Counted from the stretch's first letter, positions 13,595 through 28,369 are shown. The stretch is 64,000 nucleotides of DNA from Dipetalonema caudispina (GCA_013365325.1 JABVXV010000033.1:186001-250000); one strand, 5' to 3'. Notes: generated from the letters alone by a model not told the origin. Translations and numbers: made by a program.

Positions 13595-14781
13595 CTAAAA
13601 TTATTTTTCGGTCAATATTAATCAATCATGAAACTCTAAGCAGTAAATCCTGTAAAATAGAGCATAAAATTCTGATCACAGATCAAAAAAGGCATCACTA
13701 GAAAAACTGAAAATTTCAAGTGAACAGAGATTCTCTCTTCAAGAATTTAGATGGTTAAAAATAGCTTCTGAAAATAAATTTCTGTTTACTCAAGATTTGT
13801 TCCCAAGACATTCCAATAAGGGGAAAGCAGTAGCCGAAGAAATCGAATCATGAAGAAAAATATGTTCCAGATACTTCTAGCAAACCAGCAAGACATTTTA
13901 CTAATGAATGAAGTAAAGTCATTGAATTAAATCAAATTCAGTGTTTCTTCTACGTGATTATCTTCTAGTATTACCAAGCTCAAGGTACTCAGGTTCAAGT
14001 TACTTAAATATTATGTTAAATAAAACCTTCTGAATGAGTCGATGACATCACAGTTAATATACAATTAACACCGAATATTTGAAACTGTTGACATTTGTGA
14101 CACTGACATATAACTTCCTAACATTGCTCAAAAATCTGAAATCATAAAAAGAGTAATAGTAATTAATTTTTATAGGTTTCTATAAAAACAGTATCACGGA
14201 CAGCTGATGAGCAACAAAATGTTATAAGTCTCATTTCCCATCCCATTAGTCTAAGATACACGTCTCTAACAAGTAACAAGCTAACAAAGTCTTTTTCGAT
14301 TGGTTTTGATCACACTACGTCATCTCAATCTAACCATTTCTAAGTGTATGGGAAATAAAAAACTCAAACTGATGCATGCACATCTGGCATGTATCAATTT
14401 GAAAAGTATTCCACAGATTTTTTCCAGCAAATGTAGCTCGGATTACGTGATCAAAATATGAAATATGATTAATACAACAAATGATGATGTAAGGCAGACG
14501 TAATCCCAATTATGTGGCCAGTCGAGAAGAAATGATTATATAGTCAATTTCATTAAAGTAACTTGGATTGGTAATAAGATCAGGCAACTAAGATTTTTAA
14601 TTTCAAGAAGCTAATGGAGAGCTGCTCCGAAAGGATGTTCTGTAATGAACTTCAGGAAATTGGCCGGTAATCACCAACTGCGATAGAAATAAAACGAATT
14701 AAAGGATGTCTTCCCGATCTCAGTAATCTTACTCTAACATATAAGTTAAAATTGATGACAACTAAACTCACCAAGACTCAC

Positions 14782-14878
14782 ACTTCCTGCCGTAATGACA
14801 GCTAGAACTACCAAAACAAATACTTTGGAGTGATTCAAAAATAACACGGTCCCTCAGCGAAAATTTCGGTCCGTGCAT
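14782..14878 (-). CDS. Candidate first exon for the UBAP1-like gene
   Basis: An ATG at 14878 (- strand) opens 32 codons and one extra base, ending at a strong donor (aagt|gtgagt). That phase matches the acceptor at 13594 and would give ...GRKY followed by YVYDVHMD. It would imply a 1.2 kb intron. The peptide (MHGPKFSLRDRVIFES) shows no clear similarity to the UBAP1 N terminus, so this is only a phase-compatible possibility. Another frame over the same bases gives a hydrophobic stretch but has no ATG. Confidence 0.22.
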
Positions 14879-17606
14879 AATTTGAAGTATAAAAAAAGTA
14901 TTTTACGTTGGACATCTCTTTTCTCTCATGTCAATAAATGTATACTTGACATAGTTTTAATTAAATTTATTTTATTCAAAAATTGACTTTTTTATTACTT
15001 CCTCAATGACATTTTTGTAAGTCTCCTGTATTCATTAAATTGGACATCTGAAAATGAAATTTCTTCATACATTTAAGAAATTTTACTTCGTATTAAAGTA
15101 GGAAACAATTAGTAGTTAAAAATTCATACTAAACTGTACTTTTTGGGCAGTTTTTTTTTTTTTTGAAGTTACTTCATTTTTACAACATTATTTTGCAAAG
15201 CATTATTCTTTCGCCTATAATTCAACTCAGTAAACAAGCAATTTTCAAGATGGAACAGATGTTGTAATTGTTTAAAAACTAATTGTAATATTTACAAAAC
15301 TAAAAAATTTCAAATATATTTCAACTTCTATGCAATAAAGAAATGAAAGAACAATAATTTCAAAATGATGAGTTCTGTATGAATTTTTTTTTTTTTTTTT
15401 TCTTTACGCTATCAACTATACATATTATTGAATAATTTTGAAGCATTGTGAAATCTGAATAAAATATGGAAACCGGATGAAATATATGAATGAAATTCAA
15501 AACTGTGAACAATTCTTTGTTCAAATAGATCAAAAAGATTTTAAGTTAAAAAAGTGAAAAGATTAAAATAACTGAAGTTGTAACTTGTTATTTTTCAACA
15601 ATTATAATTTATAATTGGAATTATTTCTTTGAAATAAAATGCAATGAACAGAACAGAGTTAAAATACAATGAAGGGCACTAAAGGTTATATAAGCAATCA
15701 GTAAGCAAAAATGATAAATTTATGGGTTGTGATTTAAGAGAGGGATAATTTATAGGAATAGAGGATAATAATAATAATGAAAAGATTGCAAACAAAAAAA
15801 AAAAAAAACGAAAGTCGATATGAAGCTATAGTGCTGCCTCTTTCCTCGTCTGCTAATTAATTTGATGATTTTTTCAAGTGAAAAAAGAAAAATCTAATAG
15901 AATTCCAAAAAGTTTCATCAATACTCTGAAGTAAATTGTAGGAATTTAAAAGCATTCTTTTTCAACAATCCTGAAATGTTGGACTGTTTTATTTATATCC
16001 TATTTAACTTCGGTCAATCAATCGATTAAGTCAAGCTAATTAGCCAAAAAATAATATAATCAAACTGAATTTAATCTTAATTAAATTGTTTAATATATGC
16101 TAATTAGTGTGCCTTATTTCCTTGTTTATAAAAGGATTATCACCAAATGAGCAGTAAAATTTAGATGCAAGGGAAGAAAGTTGATGAGAGGAAGTATTAA
16201 TTTCAAGAAAGTAGCTGAAAATAAGATATCGTAGCATTTTTCTCTAAATAATAAAATTGAAGGAAATTATTCATTCATTTCCTGTGTGTATAATTTTTTG
16301 ATGTATAATTATTCGATTGAAATTAAATTAAATGAAGCATTCTCAGCATGAATGCTTCATAATTTAGGCTTCTCTATGGTTCAAATGTTATTAGGACTAA
16401 AATTCACGACGGAAATATTCTGAATTTCATCTTACCTCTATTTTATCAATTGCTTTTGCTGATAATATCTTTAGTTAAAAGTTTTACGTTACTGATACTC
16501 GTAGAATCATTTTCTGACGCATATCTCTCAATGTTGGCCACGTTACCCTATTCTATCTCGACTTATAAATTTAGCTTACTTGACGTCTTTTCATCATAAG
16601 AAACCACGTAGATCACGTTTGATCGTTGATTACTTTAAGATTAAGTTTAAGACTTACTTACTGAGCTATTTCTCGCAGTCTTACATTTTAGATCTTAGGT
16701 TATGCCACTTTCCAATCTTTTCACTCATTTTTACTTTTTTTTGTTTATTCTAAATCAAATCAGATGGATTCTGAAATATTAACTCTCAAAATAATTTTAT
16801 TATCTACTCATCTTTCTCAAATTTTATTCAGAAATCATAAATTAATTAATCTCACCATAAACATACATCTTTTTTGCTAATTATCTGAACATCATCCCTA
16901 CTTGCTAATTAAATAAAATGATATCATTGCTTCATTTACTTCCTTCCTGAAGATATCTGTGTTAGACAGATGATAACTCTTGTTTCTGCATGAAACTCTT
17001 CTTATTTTATTGAAGCTTAAATCTAATCAACATAATTGAACCAATAAAGCCTATTTTATCTTTTTCAAATACCTGGAAGAAATCACTTTTCATCAAATAT
17101 TTCTTTTCATGGAGAAAAATTCTTCGAACATTGTAATGTATAACACATTCTGTTTAAATTCAAAATAAAGTTTAGCTCATAAAAGTTATTCAGCCATACA
17201 AACTGCTAATGTGAACGACCTTATAGCTCTCAGGGGACCCAGATAAAGAATTTTTTATTCAACAAAAATCTCATTTCCAACATCATTTTCATTTTCAACA
17301 TTCGAAGCATTCAGGTCAGACAATTTTTGTTCAAATATTTTTTAATATTTTTAAATCATCCATACACAGTCATCGAACTGTTGCCAAAACACGTCGAAAT
17401 GTAATTAAGATACTGTAAGTCATCTCGTCCTGATATGTAATTCCTGAAATGTTTGATTGTTACGGATAAAAACACATCCGTTTATCCTTTTGTAGTAAAA
17501 ATTTTAATGCTTACCAAAGTTAGTATAATTTTAGATTCGATAGTTTCTTACTACTTAATCACTTTATTGTTTGAAATTTCAATCATTTTTTAAAGAATTT
17601 TTGAAC

Positions 17607-17777
17607 ATGCAAACGCTAAATATCAAAACTGTACAAAGTTTTAATGAGCAACAATATTATCAAAAAGCTCAGAAATTTGTAGAAAAATTCCTTGTATCAT
17701 ATCACTCTAACAATTTAATGCTAATATTATTAGCAATTGGTTTACCACTGTTTTTTTTCTTGTCAATTTCGGCGTAA
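17607..17777 (+). CDS. Possible small membrane protein, 56 aa, unknown
   Basis: This single-exon frame runs ATG to TAA. The N-terminal half is polar and Gln-rich (SFNEQQYYQKAQKFVEKF). The C-terminal half is one hydrophobic segment (NLMLILLAIGLPLFFFLSIS). That layout, a helix followed by a tail anchor, resembles small tail-anchored micropeptides, but no family is recognised. The frame is only 57 codons in very AT-rich DNA, where hydrophobic open frames arise by chance. No convincing trans-splice acceptor or polyadenylation signal frames it. Confidence 0.2.
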   Translation: MQTLNIKTVQSFNEQQYYQKAQKFVEKFLVSYHSNNLMLILLAIGLPLFFFLSISA

Positions 17778-18427
17778 AATGAACTTAATTAATTTTACTC
17801 AGTTTTATTGCCATTCTATATAATAATATATTTTCTTCACTTTGTATTTCATTCGTTTTATTCAATTTTTTTTCTTTTTTGAAATCTATTTTTGATTCAT
17901 TTGTTGTGGTTTTCTTTAATTGCAAGCATATTTATCTGTCCCCAAATCAATCGCGAGTTTCACATTAAATTTTTCTTTCCAATACGAATCTCTAACTTGT
18001 TGTTGATGAAATTACAGAGTTAACAAATCATTTGTTGAAAATTTAGGGAAGTGCAAGAATTTAACACATACCCATTGCGGAATGTATTTGTCCCGAAGTA
18101 ATTTTCAAAAATGTTATCACATTGATGAAGAATTTCAAATCCATCTGATTCTTATATCCTGATCTCCATAAGTGGTCTCTATGAAGAATGATGAAAAGGA
18201 TGTGGGAAAGAAGAATGACGAAATTTCTCTTGAATATTCTGCAGTTCAGAAAAAGAAAAAAAAAAAGGAAATTTTTTGGCTGCAGTTTTAACAACTTTTT
18301 ACATAAATACAGGGAAAATCTCATCTTTGGATGATCAATAACTTACGCATGATATTTTCAGATCCCAACAATTAACAAACATTGGCAACAGTTCATTTTG
18401 AAAATTGTAATCTTTGGATAATTGGTA

Positions 18428-20991
18428 ATGGGATACACTCCTGAAATCGAAATTCTAGATGGAACTCAAGAGGTGAGTTCTTTCCAAAATCACCGGTACT
18501 TTCCATAGCTAAGGAATGTAATGGATTTAAAGTCTCTGAAGTATTGAACTTTATCACCATTAGAATATTTGAGCATTTTCAGAACATTTTAGGTTACCGT
18601 CCAAAAAAGATCCATTTTTGAATTTCGAAATAAACGAAGTAAGGCAAAATGTTGTTCTGAAGAACTAAATCATTTCGTGGTAATGCTAATCAAATTTCTA
18701 TAATTTCAAACTATTATGTTTCACTTCCTCATAAAATATGCAGTGATCTGATGAGCATAAAATAAATAAGTTTCATTTATTTTTCTTCTTTGTCTTACTT
18801 CGAAAGACCTCAATTAAAATTTATGAAAAGTTGTAATTTCGACATTAATAGCAGCTAAACAACATTCTTATCCGGACATTCTTAGCCTAGGTGCATATAA
18901 ATGAAATGTTATTTATGGCTACTGCGTTGTCGAAAATTTCAATTTTTCATAAATCTAAATTTAGAACGTCCTTAGCAAATATTTTTGTTCTTCGAAAAAA
19001 TTCAATGATGAAATTTAAATAAAGCTCAAAATTTGATTTAACAATTTCTATCAAAATTTTTGAATTTCTTTCATTTACGAAAAAAATTATTGCAGCGCAC
19101 AAAGATTTTTCCGTGCAGGACATAAAGAATGAAATCAAAAATGAACTTTTCAAACATAACTAAGTTTCATCTATCGCTGCTTCATTCACATAGTAAATTA
19201 GCCATTGCAAGTTTTTGGTCTTATACAATTTTTACGAAACGATCGGAAACAATTGTCAAGATATTATCTCACTGCAGAGTGCTTTGCAGTAGATATTCTA
19301 ATGCAGTAATAGTGAAAGTATGGGAAACAAATAGATTTCCGATTATTGAACTGGTTTGTTATCTTTTGGAAGATTTGCACTGATCAAAATATTCTTTTCC
19401 TATATAGATATTAAATATTACTTTTAGTATTTAAGATTTTTACTAATCGTAAGTTCTTTCGCAACGGTAGACGTTCATATATTGAAGCGTAAATACGTTA
19501 AACACAATACATCCGTAAATGCTTGATGCTAATAATATGAAGACGTTTTACAGAGAAACACTAAGTATAACTTGCCGTTACACGTAGCCCACGTACTACT
19601 ATAGATTCAAATTCTTTAAGTAAGTTTTTGCATAATTGAACAAAATTTCAACAATTCTACTACTTCACTATTCACCTTTATCATTTGCTTTGAAATTTTC
19701 CATGCAAAAAATTTTTCTATGTCAAATAATTCAATTTCGAATCGATTATTTTCATGTGAATTAACTGGAATTCACTTAATGATACATTCCTTCCGAAATC
19801 GATCAACTTCTGGTATTATAGGAGTTTTCTTCAGGATTCATATTACTCGTTAAAAAGTAATAGAAAAGTTGTAAAATGCATTTGTTAAATTTATCATTAA
19901 CTGATAGCTTGTTTTGCTTTGTGCAACATAGCAATTTTTTTTTTTTTTTTTTTTTTTTTTTAGTTGAAGCATTTCCAGCACATACGCTTTATTTATGAAT
20001 TTAAATATAACATAAGCTATTCGTTTAATCGATACATAGACATTGTGTTGTTGAAGTGAAGCACTTTCTATCATCTTCTCTTCAACTACTACTAATATCT
20101 AACTTCAACTTCTTATCAACTATTCCAACTGCATCTTCACTTCAGCTATCTATTACTCTTTTTTTGGGTAAATTTTGCAACAAATCTGTACATTCATTTT
20201 TGTTTCAATTTATTCACATCGATTTTATTATTCACTTTTTGAAATATTTCACTGAATTTTTCCATCTATTACATGCTTCACTTTGAACGAAATTCTTTTT
20301 GGAAAATTTGAAAAAAGGTTTCAAAAATTTTCTGAAATCGAAAAATTTTTTTGAGCAATTTCGACTAAGCCTTCCGTATCGATCGTCGCAATAAATTATT
20401 TCTTGTTATTGAGATACGAAATATTTCCATTATTTGTTATCTGAAATTAATTATAAATCCTGAGAGAGAGAGAGAAAAAAAAAAAAAAAAAAACAGAAGC
20501 TTCTTCACCAATGGATTTGATGTGATATTGTTTGGAGAAAAAAAGATTAGACGAATTCCGATGTAATAAATGAATGAATGAATCATGACAGTTTCGATTG
20601 CAAACGATGCCGATCTTCTAGAAGGAGCCGACAAGGTTCATTTTATCTTATCTTTGGATAATATTAATCATTTTGAATTATGCAAATTGGAAATGTATTC
20701 TCCATTACACGGAAGTATGACAAATTTTCTTTGATAGTTTGCTTACTTTAGCTCACTTTCGGATACTGATTGAAGCAAAATGTTGAGCTGGGGAAAAAAA
20801 AAAAATTGTTAAACGCTTTGTAATTTGTGATTTAAAAAGAAAAGAAAAAATACATATATATGATGAAATATTGGATATCCTATTTCAAATTTTCAAAAAT
20901 GTTAGCGATAAATTATAAAGCCATGAATCTCCGAAAGAACACATCTAACAAATAATATCGCTTATTGAGAACTTCCGAAAAGTTATACTGC

Positions 20992-21022
<31 letters not shown>

Positions 21023-24000
21023 TTTTTTTGTTCATTTGTATCGAGATTAGAAATACTGGAAGATGTGATTATACAGAAAATAAAAAGCATCTTTTAAATT
21101 AAAACAAAATTTGGAGGATTTTGTCAGCTTACCTATTTGATATTTTTAGATATGTAAAATCAATTTTTCTTCTTATGAGGAATTATACAACAATTTATCC
21201 TGAAAATTTTTAGTCAAGAAATTCGATTATTCCGGAAGAGATAGATATAATCTTGACTGATCCATTGTCCATTCTACTGATTTCACTTTCTTCACAGCAT
21301 TTTATCTCTCATAAAGTAGTAGTATTCTATGTTTTTGCAAGAAAGTAAAAACTGTCCACAAATAAGAATTTTTTGTGACCTGTCCAAAAGGAAATTTTAA
21401 GAGAGGAAAAGAAAAAAGAAATGACCAAAAATTGCAATTCTCAAATTGAAAAGAGAGAGAGAGAGAGAGACAATTGGTTTTTTTCAATATTTATTGCTTG
21501 TTTGTGTATCACTTCATTATGAAATTTTCTCAGCTGCCCAAATGTCCATTAGAATTTATCCTCTCTGAGGAGAAGCTGTGGATTATTTCATTTGTATCAT
21601 GCCTAGCACAATATTTCAACTTTTTCCATTTTGATTTTCATAGCACTTAATCGGCCTTTACGATTGACTTATTGCTTAATCATTTTGTATTTGATAAACT
21701 TTTGCTAATTTTTTAAGGTGTAATTTAACGGATCAATTCGTTATAATCTTCGTAATTTCTAATTTTATATGTATAAATTTGCATATTTAAAAGTTGTCAA
21801 CAATTTAATCGATAGATGCACTTAACAAAATAAATTAATAGTTCATATTGCAACTTCTTCTTGAGTGGCATATTTATACGAACCGGTTCAATCAGAAATA
21901 TGTTACTACTATAGGTAGATACTCTTCACTTAAAAGATTTTTGTTTTTAGAATCATTGCAAATTCGATTTGAGTTAATTCAGGAAATTCTTTTTCTCCGG
22001 AAAGGACCAATTTATTGCGCAAGCATTGAGTAATTTAATGGTGAATTTCTATGCGCGCAAATATCAATGTCTGCATATCTAAACTGCGACATTTGACAGA
22101 GCAATTAATTGTAATTAATTATCAACATTATTGTTTTGGTCCATTTAATGGTGTTAGAAAGGTATTTACTTCCAATTAATTTCCATATTACATTAAGAGA
22201 CATGGAAAAGTATCCGTTCTTCAAACAATTTTCAAAAATTGCGATTTTTCTTTTTAGCAATGGTTAAATAGATGGACTGTCTAGAAATACAGGTTAAATT
22301 GGTAACTTAAACAATTATCAATTTTGATTGTGAAGATAGATAAAATTAAGTTTGACCCTCATTTGGCTTATCAAGCCTCTTGGAAGCAGAAGTTACTTTA
22401 ATTCCTTAAATATATTTCTCTCCAATGCTACCGAAATTTCGCATTTCTGTGCAACTTAAAGGCATATAATGTTGTAACACGAAATTGATGCAGAAAGAAA
22501 CGCAAAGTTTTTTTCCCAAAATTTTTTTTTTTTTTAAGACATTTTTCCCTACTATCCTATAGGATTCGCTTTTTATATGATCTGAGAATTCTTAATATAT
22601 GAGGAATATCGGGATCATCAGGTAAACACCGAGTAGTGTTCTCGGTTATGGTTAATATAGTCTGAATCATTCGGCAAATAACTTAAACGATTGAGTAATC
22701 TCGGTCGTTCTGGTGAATTTCTAGTGTTATTCTTAGTGAAATTAGTAATTACCATCTTCCAGCCATGTTTTTTCTCTGTAAATCATTCATCAAACAGGTT
22801 CGACGATTGCATTTGGTTATGTAACGGCAGGTTGACGGAATAAAATTGTATCAGAAGTATTTTCCATTATTATTCAGTTTTTTTCTGATGATGATTTCTT
22901 AAATAATATAAGAAAGTTATCTTAGACGATAACTTGGATTATCAGTTCTTATCATTCATTTCCTACGTTTGCTTGGATAATATAAGTTGGCTTACTTCTT
23001 CGTACTGACTTCTTTTAGATTCCAAAAATAAAGAAGGTAAGCAACCAATACTTTATCATCTCGAGCTGATAAATAATTTATATGAAATGAAATTAATTGA
23101 TAGCAATTTTAAACACCATATTTAATGCTTTGTAATAGTTGTAAATGTTACAAATGTGATATCAATTCCATTCTATATATATTTTTTCAACTTTGACCAG
23201 ATAGAATGTGAAATTTTCTGTAATGATACCAAAAATGGAATAATAAAATGAGATGAAAATGATTGTACACATTTATAATAGGCTTGTTAAATTTAAAACG
23301 ATATAGATGATGCTTACTTACATACTTCCTATAATTCCATTCAATAAATTTCTTATCTGCTCTAACTTTTACCTTCGATCATAACATTATTTCTCGGTAT
23401 TACCGGTCAATCTTCCGATATTATACTGAATGTTTCATTCCTAATTCAATTTGAATCAAATATTCCAATTGATGATTATGCCGAAATGAAAGAAAACAAA
23501 ATGTTTTCTTTCATTTCAAAGAAAACAAAATATTTTCTCATTTCGGCATAAAAAAAAGGATGTTCTTTTCAAAAAATGAGAAAAAAAAAAAGAAAAACAA
23601 GTGTTGATTGATTTCTCATTGCCTTTCTATTTCGTTTTTTTCCTTCTTTTTTCTACCACTATCATCCTAATTTTTCAATAAAATAAAATTCAAAACAATT
23701 TTTTAACATTTCCTTCTCATCTGGTTGACTTTTATTATCTTCGATCATTGTCATTATTATCAATCATTATCAATCTTAATTATCGTCACTACCCAAAGTA
23801 TCATTTGATAAGGTAAAAAAAGAGTTTCAGTTTTACCAAAAGTAACCCATCCACTTTTTCGCAAGATACTCTTCCTTCTACTTCATTCATTACCATTTTC
23901 TCCGTTCTGGTCTTATTTTAATACGGCAGCATTGTTTAAGCATGCTTCACTTTTAAGTAATTCAATTCCTGCAATGAATTCTGGAAGAAATCTTTCAATT

Positions 24001-27000
24001 CGATTACTTTTCTATGTTCATTCTCTAACGAAACATTTTTTAAATGTGAAATGTATGTAGCAAACTATTTTATCACCAAATGAAATGCTGCCAAGCTGTA
24101 CTTACGAAATTCTTTTATCAGATAAAATGGAATAATATCGAAAAACACAAAGTAATATTCATTTGTTTGATTTCTTTTTCATTTTCAAGTTATTAATTCT
24201 ATGCAAAATGAGAGGATTACAAGTTATTTATTTATTAATTTGTTTGAAATCATTTTTCTCCTGAAAGAATGAGGACGAAATGAAAGACTAATCTTAATCC
24301 TGAAAAAGGTTACAACAATGCCAACAATTCTTGGAAATTGATTTCCAAAAATTGTTTAAATTGTCCAAGTCTAGAAGTAATTAGTTATTTTAGTAATCAA
24401 TTATTACCAAGGAATTTTCTCATAATCATTTAGTTTTCTAATTTGGATTAGTTATAGATCAAAACTGAAACAGTAAATATGTTTTATGTTTTATCGATAT
24501 TTTCGCATATTATTAATCTAAAGTAAAGTTTTGTTTTCTTTTGAAACTAAGAAAATAGAAAGCTTTTCTTTCGCATACTTTTTACTATGATCGTAATCGA
24601 TAAGAAACAAATTAATTGAGCTAAGTGATTGGCAAAAAGCGCCTTCATGAATGAAAAGATAAACAAGGGGTCATATCTTTATTGAAAAATAATTTCCTAT
24701 ATTTACAGTAACGAATTGTGTTGCACAATTATCAGCGAAGAAGTTTTTCACATGTAGGAAACTTTTTCTTTCTTAGCTAATACTATTTAATTTTTTAAAA
24801 AAAGGCAATGTAAAAGGCTTTATTAAACTCATTGGAAAATAGCCTATCGTAAGTTTGAAATTGAATTGCAATTCTTCTTAGTGAGCAATATTAATTAAAA
24901 AGAAATTAAATCAATTATAGGAATGTAAGAAGAATGCATCTGCTGCTATTCCGATGATTTCAATCTGTCAATATTTATTTACCTAACTTCCAGTACACAA
25001 GAAAATAAGTTACAGTTTCAGGTTCTAATCACCTGAAAATATTCTAATAATTACTGAAGTAGTTAAAATTCAAATTAACCCATCCTATTTTAATTGCTTT
25101 TACTTGAAAATTTTGAAAATGAAATATTCTCTTGAATTTTAACGCTTAATAGCTAATAAAAAAAAATAATTTTTTAACAAATGAATTAGATTTTGAAACA
25201 AAAGAATAAATCTATCATTGCTAATCTTTACTTACCCTCAACTTCGTATCAATCAATTTTTCCTTCCAACCGCTGAATCACGACGTCATTCGAATGTTTT
25301 GGTGGAACATTCGCTAAATTCACCAACTGTTTTCATTAAAATCAAAATTTCCAACTTGCTGCCATATTTTAAGAATATATAAATAAATTCTCGTTATATA
25401 TCAATAAAATCAGTGAATAATTCGATGAAATGAATCTATATAAAATGAATTTTCAAAATTCTCAAATTTTGATGAGAATTGAAAAGCATATTATTGCACT
25501 AAAATTTAATTGGTAATGTCAAATAAACAATGACCCTAAGAAACGGATCTATTGATAATTTACAAGTTATTCATTTATGTATGATCTGCTTCTGTCACAT
25601 CTAATTTGGCTTAATAAATTTCCATTTCATTCAAATTTTTGCATCACTTATTGTTAATAAAAGGCAAGAGCTAATTAATTCCTTCCTAAACAATTAATTC
25701 ATTATTGATGTATCAATTAAATACATTGCAATCATCGTTAATTACTGATATTGACAGTAATTACACTAACAATTACACTTTGTTCCTATCTGATATTTTT
25801 ATTTGAAATGATTTATTTAGGATAATTAATCAATGATCAATTGGTAGTGGACATATTTCCTTTCTATAAATTTGATATTTTTTCTTATAGTACTATGATT
25901 ACAAAAAGTTATTTGATAATGTTAATTCTTCTTTTTTCTCCAATTAATTTGATAAAGATTTTACTATTTCTCTTTCTTCTCAACTTTCTTTGCAAGGATA
26001 GGTATCACGAAATGATTGATATATATATATATATATCGTTGTAATTTCTTCATCTTATCTTTCCAACTATAATTTCTTGATGTCTCTGTTAGCAAATTTC
26101 TAAGCATAAATGCATTATTTGAAGGAAATAATAACGATTAATATTTTAACTGATCGAAGCATCTTTTGCAACGCCGTTGCATTTATTGTATGATTAAAAT
26201 TCATTTATGGATTAAAGAGAAAGAGAAAGAGAGAGAGAGAGAGATGATCAACTAAACTTAAAACAAATTCAATTATTTAATTTTAACATTCTGTATGTGT
26301 GTGTGTGTGTGTGTGTTTTAGCTGAAATTCATATACGATGAGGGAAAATTTTCGTTTTAAAGTTTGGACTTTAATTTAAATTTAAATTGGTAATGGTCGT
26401 AGCTTACATTATCAATTTTGTTAATTTAATATTTAATTTTCTGCTTTTAAAATGGATTTTCAAACTTGAATTTTGTATTTTTCTTTATTTTTATAGGAAT
26501 TGATAGCTTCGGGACCATTCGAACGTAACTGGCGTGGCATCATCATTGCTCTGCTCGTTATCGCGGCTATGTGCTCCCTTATCGTGGCCGCTGCACTTCT
26601 TATCACTCCATGTAAATTATCATATCCTAAGTTAATCCTATGCTTATGAAGTGATGTATTACAAACATTCAAAAGTACTATTAAAAAAGATTATACTGTG
26701 ATCGTAGTACTTCTACATATTCTTTTGTATCCAATCATTCAAATGCTAACTGTATCACAGTAAAATTCCTTTTCTTCATGAACAATAAGTACTAAGTAAG
26801 TGACAAATTAGACTGCACACAAAGCTATAATCCTATAAATCTTTGGTACTTCAATCTAAGCGATCCGATGGTTTATGCATAATAGGATTTATAAGAAATA
26901 TTGCGATATATATGGCATTATTTATACAAATATCTGTATGAAAATCACAGTTCATTTGGTTATTCTTAGGTACTGTACTACTCTGCTTCCCTTTCAAGCT

Positions 27001-28369
27001 TGAATTACCGTACTTCTATGTAGTCATATTACTGTACATTAGAACATAACGTAAAACGTGTACCGTAAAATGATTCACTGAGAAGTTAAACTTCCATAAT
27101 AGATATAATAAAATAAAAAGTTGCAGGATTACATAATGAAAAAAGTAATGTAATTTACAAAATTCATATAAAAAAAAAGCCAACATTCAACATTTGATGT
27201 GGTTTTGAAACGTAAATCATTTTACAGTACACATTTTACGTGATATGATTATCACCAGTTTTGATGATAACGTAGCTACCTATATGAATTATCACGTACC
27301 CTTCACCAATTGCAATTTAATTAATTCATTCTCATTAACTTTATTGTTGTAGTGAATATTTAACTCATTTTAAATTTTATTTTTAATTGCTCCTATAGTA
27401 AGCATGTAAAATAGCTCGAAAAAGTTAGTGCATTCCATTGCTTTTAATCAAATAAATATGTAAATAGAAGAAGTAAGGCGGAAAAGTCTCTTCTTGCTTT
27501 CAAGGTAATTCTTATTTAAAAAATTGAGATTTTTGGGATGAAATTTATGTTGAAAAGCAACTTTAGGAAGTGAATTGATATGGAATTATTCCAAAATTTC
27601 ATTTTATTGAATCATCCTTAAAATTCCATTATCTCTTTTACACATTAAGTAAGGAGTTATATTTGTTATCGTTCATTGATAATATCATTTATTGAAATGA
27701 TCATCATGTAAGTGTTGGAGTTTCTTCATTTTACTCAAACATATCTTTCGAAATTATGCAAAAAAAGAATAGTTTTATGTTTTACTTATTTTTATGATTC
27801 CCATTTCATAATTACTAACAAAATATCAGAAATTGATTTATTCATGATTTAAATTGGAAATTTTAAATTTAGATTGAAATAAATTCAAATCAAAAAATTT
27901 TAGCCACTCTTAGTGGAGCAAACAAAGGGACACCGTTAACGTTGATAGATATTTTACACAATACATTGTTAAGTCCAATAGAGACAATCGATTGGATAGA
28001 CAATGATCAAATTGTGCTTAGAGCGATCGATTCTATCAGAATAATCAATACTTCATCATTCCCGATCATTTCTGATCTCTACATCAAGAATGACGTTTTG
28101 GTTAGTAAAATGGCACTTAAAATCGTATATGCCATGAAAAATAAATATGAATGTTACAAAAAAGTTTTTTATTTATCATCCATTCTTACTAGTCCGTTAA
28201 ATTTACTATTATTTAATAGAGTAAATTCATTTTATCAAATATGATGAAATTATTTGCAGGGTAGACAAGGACATATTAATCAACTTATCTTCTCCCATAA
28301 TTCTTCTTATATTGCTCTATCATATGATGACAGAGTGGTAAATTTTCCGATCTTTTCTGTTTTGTTTTC

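Larger units (their letters stand above)
13595..18427. other. Divergent intergenic region
   Basis: This AT-rich stretch lies between the - strand UBAP1-like gene and the + strand DPP gene and should hold both promoters. Apart from the candidate exon at 14782-14878 and the small ORF at 17607-17777, no coding signal stands out. Poly-T runs occur near 15151-15165 and 15387-15402. A perfect 11-bp inverted repeat with a 7-base loop lies at 16332-16360. Confidence 0.5.
18473..26496 (+). other. 8-kb first intron of the DPP gene
   Basis: Apart from the candidate exon at 20585-20635, this AT-rich intron shows no coding signal. It contains long homopolymers (19935-19961, 27 T; around 21003-21029), GA microsatellites (around 20462-20475, 21452-21470, 26215-26244), a TA run (26020-26036), a TG run (26296-26316) and a nested inverted repeat (23478-23549). 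Confidence 0.55.

Noticed and set aside
14761..14880. Hydrophobic, signal-peptide-like frame on the - strand ending at a strong gtgagt donor
   Set aside because: The frame has no ATG and begins just after a stop. The same bases read in another frame give the phase-compatible candidate exon listed instead.
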